NCBI RefSeq assembly: GCF_003865035.1
Contig: NZ_BHVZ01000001.1
Coordinates: 1,054,001 to 1,118,000, forward strand
Source of the DNA: Anaerotignum faecicola
GTDB lineage: Bacteria > Bacillota > Clostridia > Lachnospirales > Anaerotignaceae
Direction of reading: 5' to 3'
Length of the DNA stretch: 64,000 bases
Shown: positions 52,905-60,941 of the stretch, in pieces
Position numbering within the stretch: the stretch's first letter is position 1
Layout: every line of letters starts with the position of its first letter
Translations under genes and position numbers: made by a program
Notes under the pieces: generated by a model
Databases searched by the model: none
Told to the model about the DNA's origin: nothing
The model's input: the letters and a program-made list of their open reading frames with translations, nothing else

Positions 52905-54407
52905 TTATTTAATCTGTGCGCTGTCCTTCAGAAGAACGTCATGCGCGCCGCCTTCCACCAGAGAGGTTGTGGAAATAACGGTAATTTTCGCTTTTTCCTG
53001 CAATTCGGGAATGGAAAGCACACCACAGTTGCACATCGTGGATTTTACCTTTTTCAGGGAAAGCCCTACGTTGTCATGCAGGCTGCCGGCATAGGGAACA
53101 TAGGAGTCAACGCCTTCCTCAAAGGAAAGCTTTGCATCGCCGCCCATGTCGTATCTCTGCCAGTTTCTTGCTCTTGCGGAGCCCTCGCCCCAGTATTCCT
53201 TCATGTAGGAGCCGTTGATGTTCACCTTGTTTGTAGGGGATTCATCGAAGCGTGCGAAGTATCTGCCCAGCATGATGAAGTCTGCGCCCATTGCCAGTGC
53301 CAGTGTCATGTGGTAATCATAAACGATACCGCCGTCGGAACAGATGGGAATATAAATACCGGTTTCCTTGTAGTAATCATCTCTTGCCTTTGCAACCTCG
53401 ATGACAGCAGAGGCCTGTCCACGGCCGATACCCTTCTGCTCACGGGTAATGCAGATAGAACCGCCGCCGATACCGATTTTTACAAAGTCTGCGCCGCAGT
53501 CTGCCAGGAAACGGAAGCCCTCTGCATCCACTACGTTGCCTGCGCCAACCTTTACGGTGTCGCCGTAGGTTTCACGAATCCATTCCAGTGTATCCTTCTG
53601 CCATTCGCTGTAGCCCTCGGAGGAGTCGATGCACAGGATGTCTACGCCTGCCTCTACCAGAGCGGGTACTCTTTCCTTAAAGTCTCTTGTGTTGATGCCT
53701 GCGCCGACAACATAACGCTTGCTGGAATCCAGAAGCTCGTCCTTGTTTACCTTGTGGCTGTCATAGTCCTTACGGAATACCATGTATTCCAGTCTGCCTT
53801 CCGCATCTACGATGGGCAGCTGGTTGATTTTGTTGTCCCAGATGATGTTGTTTGCTTCCTTCAGTGTTGTGCCGGAGGGTGCCCAGATGAGCTGATCCAT
53901 GGGTGTCATGAAATCCTTTACCTGCTCTGTGCCTTCCATGCGGCTCACGCGGTAGTCTCTGCTGGTTACCAGACCAACCAGCTTGCCCTGCGCTGTGCCG
54001 TCTGTGGTAACTGCAACGGTGGAGTGACCGGTTCTTGCCTTCAGCGCAAGAATATCGTTCAGTGTGCTTTCGGGGCTGATGTTGGAATCACTGATTACAA
54101 AGCCTGCCTTATAGGATTTTGCTCTTGCCACCATAGCCGCCTGACTTGCGATGGGCTGAGAGCCGAAGATGAAGGAAATGCCGCCTTCTTTCGCCAGAGC
54201 CACTGCCATCTTGTCATCGGATACTGCCTGCATCACTGCAGATACCAGAGGGATGTTCATTGTGAGCGCAGGTTCTTCCCCTTTTTTGAATTTAACAACG
54301 GGTGTTTTCAGGCTTACGTTATCCACCATGCACTGCTTGGAAGAATAGCCGGGTACCAGCAGAAATTCGCTGAAGGTTCTGGATGGTTCTGTGAAATAAA
54401 TTGCCAT
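52905..54407 (-). CDS. guaB: IMP dehydrogenase, Tritrichomonas-like type
   Basis: The 500-aa enzyme oxidises IMP to XMP, the committed step to GMP. The catalytic Cys loop is [20 protein letters not shown]. Two CBS domains lie near residues 95-220. The flap carries ARNWQRYD with the Arg-Tyr pair. The sequence around these sites ([50 protein letters not shown]) matches what I recall of the Tritrichomonas foetus enzyme much better than the usual bacterial GuaB (GPGSICTTR). AGGAGG precedes the ATG. It is monocistronic and no purine riboswitch was seen. Confidence 0.94.
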   Translation of the reverse strand: MAIYFTEPSRTFSEFLLVPGYSSKQCMVDNVSLKTPVVKFKKGEEPALTMNIPLVSAVMQAVSDDKMAVALAKEGGISFIFGSQPIASQAAMVARAKSYKAGFVISDSNISPESTLNDILALKARTGHSTVAVTTDGTAQGKLVGLVTSRDYRVSRMEGTEQVKDFMTPMDQLIWAPSGTTLKEANNIIWDNKINQLPIVDAEGRLEYMVFRKDYDSHKVNKDELLDSSKRYVVGAGINTRDFKERVPALVEAGVDILCIDSSEGYSEWQKDTLEWIRETYGDTVKVGAGNVVDAEGFRFLADCGADFVKIGIGGGSICITREQKGIGRGQASAVIEVAKARDDYYKETGIYIPICSDGGIVYDYHMTLALAMGADFIMLGRYFARFDESPTNKVNINGSYMKEYWGEGSARARNWQRYDMGGDAKLSFEEGVDSYVPYAGSLHDNVGLSLKKVKSTMCNCGVLSIPELQEKAKITVISTTSLVEGGAHDVLLKDSAQIK

Positions 54408-54632
54408 TTTTCTTTCTCCTCCTGTGATTCTTTTCCGATTTTGATATAGAATACGCCATTCTGATTGTATTTAATATGTTGAAAATGATTTTAACACTAA
54501 AAAGCCGCTCATTCAAGGGGACTTTCGGGATTTTTGACTTTTTGTGGATTTCGTCGGTTTTTTCGGACAATTTCCGGCATTTTCGCACGTTTGTATACAG
54601 AGTACCCGAACGCCTTCTTTCGGGATATTCTG
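54408..54632. other. Non-coding spacer between guaB and the YczE-CBS gene
   Basis: The region is AT-rich and holds a run of T-tracts separated by TTTCGG/TTTCCGG motifs at 54520-54590, with a CCCGAA/TTTCGGG hairpin near 54605-54624. I see no gene in it. Confidence 0.4.
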
Positions 54633-54661
54633 TTGACAAACTGCTTTCCTTGGAATAGTCT
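54633..54661 (+). promoter_or_regulatory. Promoter for the YczE-CBS gene
   Basis: TTGACA (54633-54638) and TAGTCT (54656-54661), 17 bp apart. Confidence 0.7.
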
Positions 54662-54712
54662 AATGAATGGACACAAAAACAAAAGAAAAAAGAGAAAGAG
54701 GGGGAAAGTTTT

Positions 54713-55831
54713 ATGGAGAATACAAAGGGAAGCCGCCTTTTTGTGCGGATTCCGGCTTATGTCATCGGGCTTTTGATTATGACGCTTGGTGTGGCGATTT
54801 CGGTTAAGTCAAATCTGGGAGTTTCGCCCGTCAGCTCTATCCCCTATACCATCACCTGCGTGGTGGGCTTGGAAATGGGGAAAGCCACAATTCTGTTTCA
54901 TGCTGTTCTGGTTCTGCTCCAGATTCTGCTACTGCGCAGAGCCTTTCAGGCAAAAAATTTATTGCAGATTTTTGCAGGGATTCTGTTCGGATATTTCACG
55001 ACCTTCTGCAATTCGCTGATGGTGTTTTTCCCCGACCCGACAAATCTCATCGTGCGCCTTGCCATGATGCTGTTCAGTACGGGGCTGATTGCCTTCGGGC
55101 TGTTCTGGTATGTCCCTGCGGATATCATTCCGCTGGCAGGGGAGGGAGCAATGCTTGCCATCTCCAAGACCATTAAGAAGCCCTTCCCGACGGTTAAGAT
55201 TGCCTTTGATGTGACCATGGTAGTCATTTCTCTTGTGACCTGTCTTATCTGCTTACATTCTCTCGGCAGTGTCGGCATCGGTACGATTGCCGCCGCCATT
55301 CTGGTCGGTATGGAGCTGCGCTGGATTACAAAAAAATGCGGCGCACAAAGAGACGCGATTCTCGGTGTTACGAAAAAAGAAACAGCGCAGTCGCCGTTGC
55401 TTGCCATCATGAAGCAGGAGGTTTATACCGTTTCCGAAGAAACCTCTATCCGCGATGCTCTGCACCTCATCACAGAAAAGAAAATCAGCGGCGTGCCTGT
55501 CACAGATGGCAGCCAGAACCTGATCGGCTTCCTTTCCGATGGGGATATCCTGCGCTTCCTTGCGGATGTGGAGCCGCTGTTTATCAATGCCTCCGCCTTG
55601 CAGGAGCTGCCGAATTTCGAGGAACGCACAAAGGAGCTCATGGCAATGCAGGTAAGGGATATCGCGAAAAAACAGGTCATTTCCGTCGGCGCGGAAATGG
55701 AATTGGGCGAGGTCTGCCAGATTCTCACCGAAAACCATATCAAGAAAGCCCCCGTTCTGGAAAATGGCAAAATGATTGGCATTATCAATATGAGCAACAT
55801 CACAAAATATGTCCTTCGGAAAATGATGTAA
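54713..55831 (+). CDS. YczE/YitT-like membrane protein fused to two CBS domains
   Basis: The protein has 372 aa. Residues 1-205 contain six hydrophobic helices of the YczE/YyaS type (AYVIGLLIMTLGVAISVKSN, LGVSPVSSIPYTITCVVGLE, GEGAMLAISKTIKKPFPTVK). Residues 225-372 form a CBS pair (VYTVSEETSIRDALHLITEK and VISVGAEMELGEVCQILTEN). CBS pairs bind adenosine nucleotides, so the membrane part may be gated by energy state. GAGGGGGAAAG lies before the ATG at 54713. The transported substrate, if any, is unknown. The gene is monocistronic. Confidence 0.82.
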   Translation: MENTKGSRLFVRIPAYVIGLLIMTLGVAISVKSNLGVSPVSSIPYTITCVVGLEMGKATILFHAVLVLLQILLLRRAFQAKNLLQIFAGILFGYFTTFCNSLMVFFPDPTNLIVRLAMMLFSTGLIAFGLFWYVPADIIPLAGEGAMLAISKTIKKPFPTVKIAFDVTMVVISLVTCLICLHSLGSVGIGTIAAAILVGMELRWITKKCGAQRDAILGVTKKETAQSPLLAIMKQEVYTVSEETSIRDALHLITEKKISGVPVTDGSQNLIGFLSDGDILRFLADVEPLFINASALQELPNFEERTKELMAMQVRDIAKKQVISVGAEMELGEVCQILTENHIKKAPVLENGKMIGIINMSNITKYVLRKMM

Positions 55832-55834
55832 ACA

Positions 55835-55869
55835 AAAAACGGGTGCTTCTTTTGAAGCATCCGTTTTTA
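55835..55869 (+). terminator. Terminator after the YczE-CBS gene
   Basis: AAAACGGGTGCTTC and GAAGCATCCGTTTT with a TTTT loop, then T. Confidence 0.88.
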
Positions 55870-55873
55870 TTTT

Positions 55874-55946
55874 GAAAGGGTTCGGGAAATGTCCCGTCTG
55901 TTTATTCCTCTGTCTAACCAAGTCAAAAACGTGGTTTCTGACTTAA
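55874..55946 (-). repeat. Family II palindrome repeat, copy 3 (short)
   Basis: On the minus strand TAAGTCAGAAACC/GGTTT-TTGACTT-type arms (55918-55946) are followed by GACAGAGGAATAAACAGACG and GGGACATTTCCCGAACCC. It overlaps the 3' end of the Gx transporter gene. It lacks the CCCCCTTTGCGGATTCC block. Confidence 0.6.
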
Positions 55947-56420
55947 ATGCTTTAACGCCGTCTGTGCCACAATCCCAATCAGCACCCCCGTTACCACGCC
56001 CGAAACGAGCAGGAAGGGCAAATAATATGCCATCCGCACATTCTGCACCACAAGCGACGCAACCACAATCTGACCGACATTATGAAAAATACCGCCTGCA
56101 ACGGAAACGCCGATCATGCTGAATTTCCCCGTTTTCTGCAAAAGCACCATCACCGCAAAGCTGCATAATGCCCCTGCCAAGCTGTAGAGCATGCCGGCAA
56201 AGCCTGCAAACAGCAGTCCCGAAAGCAGCACACGAATCAGCGAAACAAAAAATGCGCTTTTCGCATCCATAAAATAAAGCATGATAATCACAATCACGTT
56301 TGCCAGCCCCAGCTTCACTCCGGGAATCGGCACAGGCACGGGAATCATGAACTCCACATAGCCCATCAGTATCGCCAGTGCGGCAAACAGCCCGTAATAA
56401 GGAATTTTTCTGTAGTTCAT
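55923..56420 (-). CDS. Gx transporter family protein (heptaprenyl diphosphate synthase component I-like)
   Basis: The 165-aa protein has five to six membrane helices. The family start is YYGLFAALAILMGYVEFMIP, then PVPIPGVKLGLANVIVIIML with the Gly/Leu-rich GX pattern, and SLIRVLLSGLLFAGFAGMLY. The family resembles ECF-type substrate-binding subunits. The upstream gene encodes a NusG-II protein 4 bp away, a pair common in Clostridia near Rnf or FMN-transfer genes; neither is present here. The substrate is unknown. The last codons lie within a Family II repeat. Confidence 0.85.
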   Translation of the reverse strand: MNYRKIPYYGLFAALAILMGYVEFMIPVPVPIPGVKLGLANVIVIIMLYFMDAKSAFFVSLIRVLLSGLLFAGFAGMLYSLAGALCSFAVMVLLQKTGKFSMIGVSVAGGIFHNVGQIVVASLVVQNVRMAYYLPFLLVSGVVTGVLIGIVAQTALKHLSQKPRF

Positions 56421-56424
56421 GTTT

Positions 56425-56787
56425 TTACATCACCACCGCATCAAAATCACCGGGTTTGTCCCCCGTAACGGTTACAACAAGCTTATGAGGCAGGCAGACG
56501 ATGGTTTCGCCTGTTTTCCTGATTTTTTTATGCTCCACGCAAATCTGGTCGCGGCAGTCCGCCTCACTTACGGTCACTTCCCCATCCTTCACGGTAATCA
56601 CGTTGTAGCCGTCATCCGTATCAATGCGAATGCTGTCATCTTCGCCCAGAGGGAGAAATGCCTTGCTTTCTCCGCCCACGGTAATTTCCACGCCCTTGCC
56701 TTTTTCCGCCCCTGCGGAATAGAAAAACCAGATGCCGCCGGCGATGATAAGTGCCCCTGCAACCAGAAGAAGGTCTGTTTTTTTCAT
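56425..56787 (-). CDS. NusG domain II-containing membrane-anchored protein
   Basis: The 120-aa protein starts at the ATG at 56787 (MKKTDLLLVAGALIIAGGIW), which follows AGGCGGCAGG. An N-terminal membrane anchor is followed by a small extracytoplasmic beta domain with EADCRDQICVEHKKIRKTGE and TIVCLPHKLVVTVTGD. The CRDQIC and CLPHK Cys are typical of the family. It is read together with the Gx transporter gene (4-bp gap). A link to flavin or redox membrane complexes is inferred from the family's usual neighbours. Confidence 0.85.
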   Translation of the reverse strand: MKKTDLLLVAGALIIAGGIWFFYSAGAEKGKGVEITVGGESKAFLPLGEDDSIRIDTDDGYNVITVKDGEVTVSEADCRDQICVEHKKIRKTGETIVCLPHKLVVTVTGDKPGDFDAVVM

Positions 56788-56916
56788 TTTCCTGCCGCCT
56801 TTCTGCGTCGGTCTCAAAAAAATATCGAAAAGCTCCTGAAAAACTCTGCATATAAGAAAAAGGAAGCGAATTGCTTCCTTTTTCGAGTAGTAGGATTTTC
56901 ATGAATATTGCAAAAA

Positions 56917-56989
56917 TGCCCAGAACCGGAATCGAACCAGTGACACGTGGATTTTCAGTCCACTGCTCTACCAACTGAGCTATCTGGGC
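56917..56989 (-). tRNA. tRNA-Phe (GAA)
   Basis: Acceptor GCCCAGA pairs with TCTGGGC. The D arm is GCTCAGTTGGTAGAGC. The anticodon stem-loop GTGGACTGAAAATCCAC carries GAA. The T arm is CTGG-TTCGATT-CCGG and the discriminator is A. No CCA is encoded. Confidence 0.96.
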
Positions 56990-57019
56990 ATAAAAGTGCA
57001 TCTGTCTGACGCGAGATTT

Positions 57020-57048
57020 ATCATATCATACAAAGCAGGGCTTGTCAA
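57020..57048 (-). promoter_or_regulatory. Promoter for tRNA-Phe
   Basis: TTGACA (57043-57048) and TATGAT (57020-57025), 17 bp apart, 31 bp before the tRNA. Confidence 0.85.
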
Positions 57049-57082
57049 CCACTTTTTTTACAGCTTTTCCTGCTTTTCTGCT

Positions 57083-57111
57083 AAAAAAAGGGCGAAGCCT
57101 GCGCTTCGCCC
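57083..57111 (-). terminator. Terminator after rpsR
   Basis: GGGCGAAGC and GCTTCGCCC, followed by TTTTTTT on the minus strand. Confidence 0.88.
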
Positions 57112-57125
57112 GAAACAGTATCGAA

Positions 57126-57353
57126 TTAGTCCTGTGTATAGGGCATCAGGGATACGTGTCTTGCTCTCTTGATTGCTGTTGTCAGCGCTCTCTGGTGCTT
57201 TGCACAGTTGCCTGTGATTCTTCTGGGAAGAATTTTGCCTCTTTCGGAAACATATCTTCTCAGCTTGCTGATATCCTTGTAATCAACTGTTGTTACTTTA
57301 TCTGCACAGCACTGGCAAACGCGTTTTTTTCTGCGACCACGTTTTCTAATCAT
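57126..57353 (-). CDS. rpsR: 30S ribosomal protein S18
   Basis: The 75-aa S18 ([20 protein letters not shown]) has the conserved [20 protein letters not shown] and [19 protein letters not shown]. The CxxC near residue 13 plus a later Cys suggest a zinc-binding (C+) form. It is the third gene of rpsF-ssb-rpsR. Confidence 0.97.
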   Translation of the reverse strand: MIRKRGRRKKRVCQCCADKVTTVDYKDISKLRRYVSERGKILPRRITGNCAKHQRALTTAIKRARHVSLMPYTQD

Positions 57354-57380
57354 GATTCTAAGTCCTCCTTTTTCAAATTT

Positions 57381-57824
57381 TTAGAAGGGGAGATCATCAT
57401 CTTCGATGCTTTCATCAATGGGATAGAAGCCATCGGAAGGGGCAGTCTGCTTGGGCGCGGGTGCGGTTGCAGCCGGTGCTGCATCTTTGTGGTTTTCAAA
57501 GGAAGCCTTGCTTTCCGCAAAGTATTGTTCCTCAACCACAACATCCGTACTCCAGCGTTTTTTGCCCTCGTTATCATCCCAGCTGCGCACCTGCAGCCGA
57601 CCGATAATGCTGACCATCTGACCTTTTTTGAAGTATTTTTCCGCAAACTCACCGGCTTTGCCGAATGCAACGCATCCGATGAAGTCGGCATCCTGCTCGC
57701 CTTGACGTTTGAAACGGCGGTTGACCGCCAAAGTGTATCTGGCAACGGCTAAGGGCTCGGCTCCTTGGGAATATCTCACCTCAGGATCTCTTACCAGTCG
57801 TCCCATCAAAATCACTTTGTTCAT
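57381..57824 (-). CDS. ssb: Single-stranded DNA-binding protein
   Basis: The 147-aa SSB has the OB fold (MNKVILMGRLVRDPEVRYSQ, YTLAVNRRFKRQGEQDADFI and VSIIGRLQVRSWDDNEGKKR), a Pro/Ala-rich linker and the acidic C-terminal tip DDDLPF that binds partner proteins. AAGGAGG precedes the ATG. It lies between rpsF and rpsR, as in most Firmicutes. Confidence 0.96.
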   Translation of the reverse strand: MNKVILMGRLVRDPEVRYSQGAEPLAVARYTLAVNRRFKRQGEQDADFIGCVAFGKAGEFAEKYFKKGQMVSIIGRLQVRSWDDNEGKKRWSTDVVVEEQYFAESKASFENHKDAAPAATAPAPKQTAPSDGFYPIDESIEDDDLPF

Positions 57825-57850
57825 AATCTTACCTCCTTCAATCCGCTTGA

Positions 57851-58138
57851 TTAAGCGTCCTTACGGATGATCAGGTAACGCAGAACGTTTTCCATAATAC
57901 GCATACGAGCTTCGATTTCTGCGGGTGCAGCAGCGGGTGCTTCGAATGTTGTGAAGCTGTAGAAACCTTCGTTTACCTTTGCGATTTCGTAAGCGAGCTT
58001 TCTTTTGCCCCAGTCATCAACCTTTTCGATTTTTGCACCGAATCTTTCCAGTGTAGCCTGTACCTTTGCTACCTCTGCTGCTCTGCCTTCTTCGTCCAGT
58101 GCGGGACTTAAAACCAGCGCCAATTCGTATTTGTTCAT
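57851..58138 (-). CDS. rpsF: 30S ribosomal protein S6
   Basis: The 95-aa S6 starts at the ATG at 58138 (MNKYELALVLSPAL), 9 bp after AAGGAGGTG; the longer open frame runs into the leader. VDDWGKRKLAYEIAKVNEGF is typical. It leads the operon. In the leader GTCGG/CCGAC (58206-58224) forms a hairpin that could be the S6:S18 autoregulatory site, but I could not confirm the known bulge. Confidence 0.96.
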   Translation of the reverse strand: MNKYELALVLSPALDEEGRAAEVAKVQATLERFGAKIEKVDDWGKRKLAYEIAKVNEGFYSFTTFEAPAAAPAEIEARMRIMENVLRYLIIRKDA

Positions 58139-58231
58139 GTGGGTTACACCTCCTTTTGGACTAATGGCCCTTCTTCCTTGAGAAGAGCAAGGATTATTCA
58201 TATCTGTCGGCAAACTGACCGACACTAAAAC

Positions 58232-58260
58232 AGATTACCATAGAGAGCGGGAAAACGCAA
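58232..58260 (-). promoter_or_regulatory. Promoter for rpsF-ssb-rpsR
   Basis: TTGCGT (58255-58260) and TAATCT (58232-58237) with 17 bp and an extended TATGG just before the -10. Confidence 0.65.
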
Positions 58261-58285
58261 GGATTTTTTTCGTTTTTTCCCGATT

Positions 58286-58732
58286 TTATTTGGTTTCGTC
58301 CTCCGCGTCATAGCGTTTTTCCAGGTTTTCCGCCCGTTTTTTCTCCGCATGGGAAAAAAGATACTGTATCGCAAGGAACAGAAGCACAAAGACCACAGGA
58401 GGCAGCAGTGCGGAAAAATCCCCGTTTGTCCATTCGCTTTTCCGCAGGAAAAAAGGAATTAGAAGGAGCAGCAGCAGGGTATCCAGAATGGTGCGCTTGC
58501 GGCTGTCCTGCCCTGTCCCCAGAACCACCTCCGTCTGGCGGATGCGCACCGCCTGATACACAGGCGCAAGAATCATAAGGATATATTCTGTCATGCACTG
58601 CGTAAGTCCCATGTGGAAATACAATGTCTTTATGCAGAAGGAGAGAACGACCACACACAGCATAATCCGCATCAGTTCGGCATAAATGCGGTTTCTGACC
58701 TGCAAGGTTCTCTCGTCTTGGTATTGTTTCAT
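58286..58732 (-). CDS. Small membrane protein cotranscribed with an XRE regulator (DUF6773-like)
   Basis: The 148-aa protein has four hydrophobic helices (IMLCVVVLSFCIKTLYFHMG, MTEYILMILAPVYQAVRIR, ILDTLLLLLLIPFFLR, LLPPVVFVLLFLAIQYLF) and a charged C-terminus. It lies 21 bp after a 64-aa XRE repressor on the same strand, a pairing frequent in Firmicutes. Its function is unknown; membrane partners of such repressors are often resistance or stress proteins. GGAGGC precedes the ATG. Confidence 0.75.
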   Translation of the reverse strand: MKQYQDERTLQVRNRIYAELMRIMLCVVVLSFCIKTLYFHMGLTQCMTEYILMILAPVYQAVRIRQTEVVLGTGQDSRKRTILDTLLLLLLIPFFLRKSEWTNGDFSALLPPVVFVLLFLAIQYLFSHAEKKRAENLEKRYDAEDETK

Positions 58733-58753
58733 AAAAAAGCCTCCGTTTCGTTT

Positions 58754-58948
58754 TTATTCCTCCCAGAATAACTCATCCAGCGTTCTGTCCAATGCTTTGC
58801 AGATGGCAATGCAGAGATTGAGCGTCGGGTTGTAGTTCCCTGCTTCAATCATGCCGATGGTCTGGCGCGTTACGCCGACCAACTGAGCAAGCTGTTCCTG
58901 AGAGAGGTCCTTCGCGGCTCTTGCCGCCTTTAATTTCAGATTTTTCAA
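58754..58948 (-). CDS. XRE-family repressor (YozG-like), TTG start
   Basis: The 64-aa protein is one helix-turn-helix domain: LKAARAAKDLSQEQLAQLVG, VTRQTIGMIEAGNYNPTLNL and CIAICKALDRTLDELFWEE. The start codon is TTG at 58948, with AGGAGTG 8 bp upstream; no in-frame ATG is available. The promoter at 59020-59048 has a TATACAGTATA palindrome on the -10, the likely autoregulatory operator. It controls the membrane protein downstream. Confidence 0.88.
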   Translation of the reverse strand: MKNLKLKAARAAKDLSQEQLAQLVGVTRQTIGMIEAGNYNPTLNLCIAICKALDRTLDELFWEE

Positions 58949-58985
58949 AGCATCACTCCTAAATGGTGTTTTTCGGATATCCTTG

Positions 58986-59048
58986 GGAGTGCTTTCCGGA
59001 GAGCACTCCTTATGCTTCAGTTATACAGTATATCCTTCTTAATGTCAA
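58986..59048 (-). promoter_or_regulatory. Promoter, operator and leader hairpin of the XRE operon
   Basis: TTGACA (59043-59048) and TATAAC (59020-59025) with 17 bp. The palindrome TATACAGTATA (59022-59032) overlaps the -10. The leader forms GGAGTGCT/AGCACTCC (58986-59009). The arm AGGAGTGCT is almost the same as the ribosome site AGGAGTGATGCT before the TTG, so the two could compete for pairing. Confidence 0.65.
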
Positions 59049-59122
59049 ATATATATTGCATTTAATATAAAATAATTTGCAGAAAAAACGAAACAGAGGT
59101 ATTTTTTATACAGAAAAACGGC

Positions 59123-59599
59123 TTATTTTTTTCGCTCCATGGCATAATTGTTCCAATGGGAATCTGCTTCCTCGAAATATTCTGTTACCAGAAAGCCGAG
59201 ACGCTCATAGCAGCGGATGGCAGGCAGATTGAAGCAGTATACACGCAGGGAGAGCCGCTCCAGCTCCGTTTTGGCAAATACCTTTTCGCAAAGGGCGGAA
59301 AGCGCTCTGTGTGCAAGCCCCTTTCCTCTCGCCTCCTCTGCGAACAGTACGCGGCAGATGCGCCCCGTTTTTTGGACAGGGTCGATATCGCAAAGCTCCA
59401 TCGTACCGATGGGAACTTCGTTTTCGTATGCCATGAAAACCGTAACGCCGTCCTTGGCAGACTGACGCATGAGCTGCTCCTTCGTCAAGGGATAGCGGTA
59501 GGCAGTTGTGCCTGCCCATTGGAACAGAAAAGCCTCGTCCTTGCCTGCGTTCCAGCGCAGAATGGCATCATAATCGGGGGTGGGTTTTATAGTCAGCAT
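59123..59599 (-). CDS. GNAT family N-acetyltransferase
   Basis: The 158-aa protein has the GNAT fold. Motif A is RVLFAEEARGKGLAHRALSA (acetyl-CoA pyrophosphate loop RGKGLA) and motif B is VYCFNLPAIRCYERLGFLV. It acetylates an unknown amine, peptide or antibiotic-like substrate. AAAGGAGG precedes the ATG at 59599. It is monocistronic and divergent from the MBL-fold gene. Confidence 0.9.
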   Translation of the reverse strand: MLTIKPTPDYDAILRWNAGKDEAFLFQWAGTTAYRYPLTKEQLMRQSAKDGVTVFMAYENEVPIGTMELCDIDPVQKTGRICRVLFAEEARGKGLAHRALSALCEKVFAKTELERLSLRVYCFNLPAIRCYERLGFLVTEYFEEADSHWNNYAMERKK

Positions 59600-59724
59600 G
59601 GAAATCCTCCTTTGGGTTGATTTGCGTTGGGTTGGTTCGTGTTGCGGTGCGCCTTCTGTTGTGGCGTGGTGTGCCTTTTTATGTTACAATCAGTATATCA
59701 CGAAAGAAAAAAGGAGAAAACAAA

Positions 59725-60768
59725 ATGCTGACAAAAGTTTATAACGAACCCCGTATTTTTCAGATAGATGTCCCTCTGCCTGATAACCCTCTGCGGAATC
59801 TCAACTGCTATGTGGTGCAGGATGGCGGCGAAACCCTTATTATTGATACAGGCTTTAACCGCCCCGAATGTCGGGAAGCGCTTCTGGAAGGGCTTGCAGA
59901 GCTGGATGCGAATTGGGAGAAAACGAACCTTTTCCTTACCCATCTGCACTCTGACCATACAGGTCTGGCCCCTACCCTGATGGAGGATAAGCCGGGCAAA
60001 ATCTATATCAGTGCAACCGATCATCGGATTCTGTGGGAGCACATGAAGGGCGCACGTTGGCAGGAAACGGATGCACTTTTTCATCGGGAGGGCTTCACGA
60101 GAGAGCAGCTTGCAGAGCTGCGGCTTTCAAACCCTGCGCGTGGTCTGGAGCCAACCCGTTATTTTGAAGCGGAGCATGTTGCGGATGGGGATGAAATCAC
60201 TGTCGGCAGATGGAAATTCACCTGTGTGTCCGTTCCTGGGCACACACCGGGACAGATGTGTCTGTACTGCGCGGAGAAAAAACTGATGTTCACCGCAGAT
60301 CATATTTTGTTTGATATTACGCCGAATATTACTCAGTGGAAGGACATGCGCGATGCACTGGGGAATTATCTGGACAGCCTTGTCAAAATCCGCGGCTATG
60401 CAATGGAAACGGCATTGCCTGCCCATCGGAAAAACGAAATGGATGTATACGTCCGCATTAACCAGATTGTGGAGCATCATCTGACGCGGCTTTGCGAAAC
60501 GGTCAACGCACTGGAGGCACAGCCGAACAGCCATGCAACAGCGATTGCGGCGCACTTGAAATGGTCGATGCGCGGCAAAACATGGGAGGAGTTCCCCTTG
60601 TCGCAGCGGTGGTTCGCCGTGGGGGAAACCATTGCGCATCTGGAATATCTGATGGAGCGCGGTCTGGCAAAGCGAGAGGAGGGCGGCGCGCAAAGAGCCT
60701 ATCGGCTGACAGTCTCCGCGGCGGAATGTAAGGAAGAATTGAACAAAATCTGGGAGAATTACCGTTAA
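59725..60768 (+). CDS. MBL-fold metallohydrolase
   Basis: The 347-aa protein has the metallo-beta-lactamase metal site LFLTHLHSDHTGLAPTLMED, the second His in SVPGHTPGQMCLYC and the Asp in FTADHILFDITPNI. An extended C-terminal helical domain (residues 230-347) resembles the winged-helix tail of LACTB2-like and glyoxalase-II-like members. The ATG at 59725 follows AAAGGAG. The substrate is not evident. A Family I repeat separates it from tex. Confidence 0.88.
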   Translation: MLTKVYNEPRIFQIDVPLPDNPLRNLNCYVVQDGGETLIIDTGFNRPECREALLEGLAELDANWEKTNLFLTHLHSDHTGLAPTLMEDKPGKIYISATDHRILWEHMKGARWQETDALFHREGFTREQLAELRLSNPARGLEPTRYFEAEHVADGDEITVGRWKFTCVSVPGHTPGQMCLYCAEKKLMFTADHILFDITPNITQWKDMRDALGNYLDSLVKIRGYAMETALPAHRKNEMDVYVRINQIVEHHLTRLCETVNALEAQPNSHATAIAAHLKWSMRGKTWEEFPLSQRWFAVGETIAHLEYLMERGLAKREEGGAQRAYRLTVSAAECKEELNKIWENYR

Positions 60769-60771
60769 ACC

Positions 60772-60925
60772 CTTGCAGGGCTTTGCCCCTGCACCCTACA
60801 AGCCTTTGAAAAGGCTTGACCGAAACTTTTTATTTGCCTGCGGCGCAGTTGCAGAAGCGTATGCTTCTGCGAATGGGGGTACAGGGGAATCATTCCCCTG
60901 TCAGGGTGTGGGACAGAGTCCCACA
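60772..60925 (+). repeat. Family I hairpin repeat, copy I, in the tex leader
   Basis: GCAGGGC/GCCCCTGC, then AAGCCTTTG/AAAGGCTTGACCG, TTTGCCTGCGGCGCA, hairpin 1 GCAGAAGCGT/ATGCTTCTGC (60851-60870), hairpin 2 ACAGGGGAA/TTCCCCTGT (60881-60901) and hairpin 3 GTGGGAC/GTCCCAC (60908-60924). GAGAAGGAG, the tex ribosome site, follows. This is the most complete copy. Confidence 0.8.
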
Positions 60926-60941
60926 GAGAAGGAGAAATCGT

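Noticed and set aside
54408..54632. Purine riboswitch before guaB
   Set aside because: The leader shows no three-way-junction pattern or conserved purine-aptamer loops.
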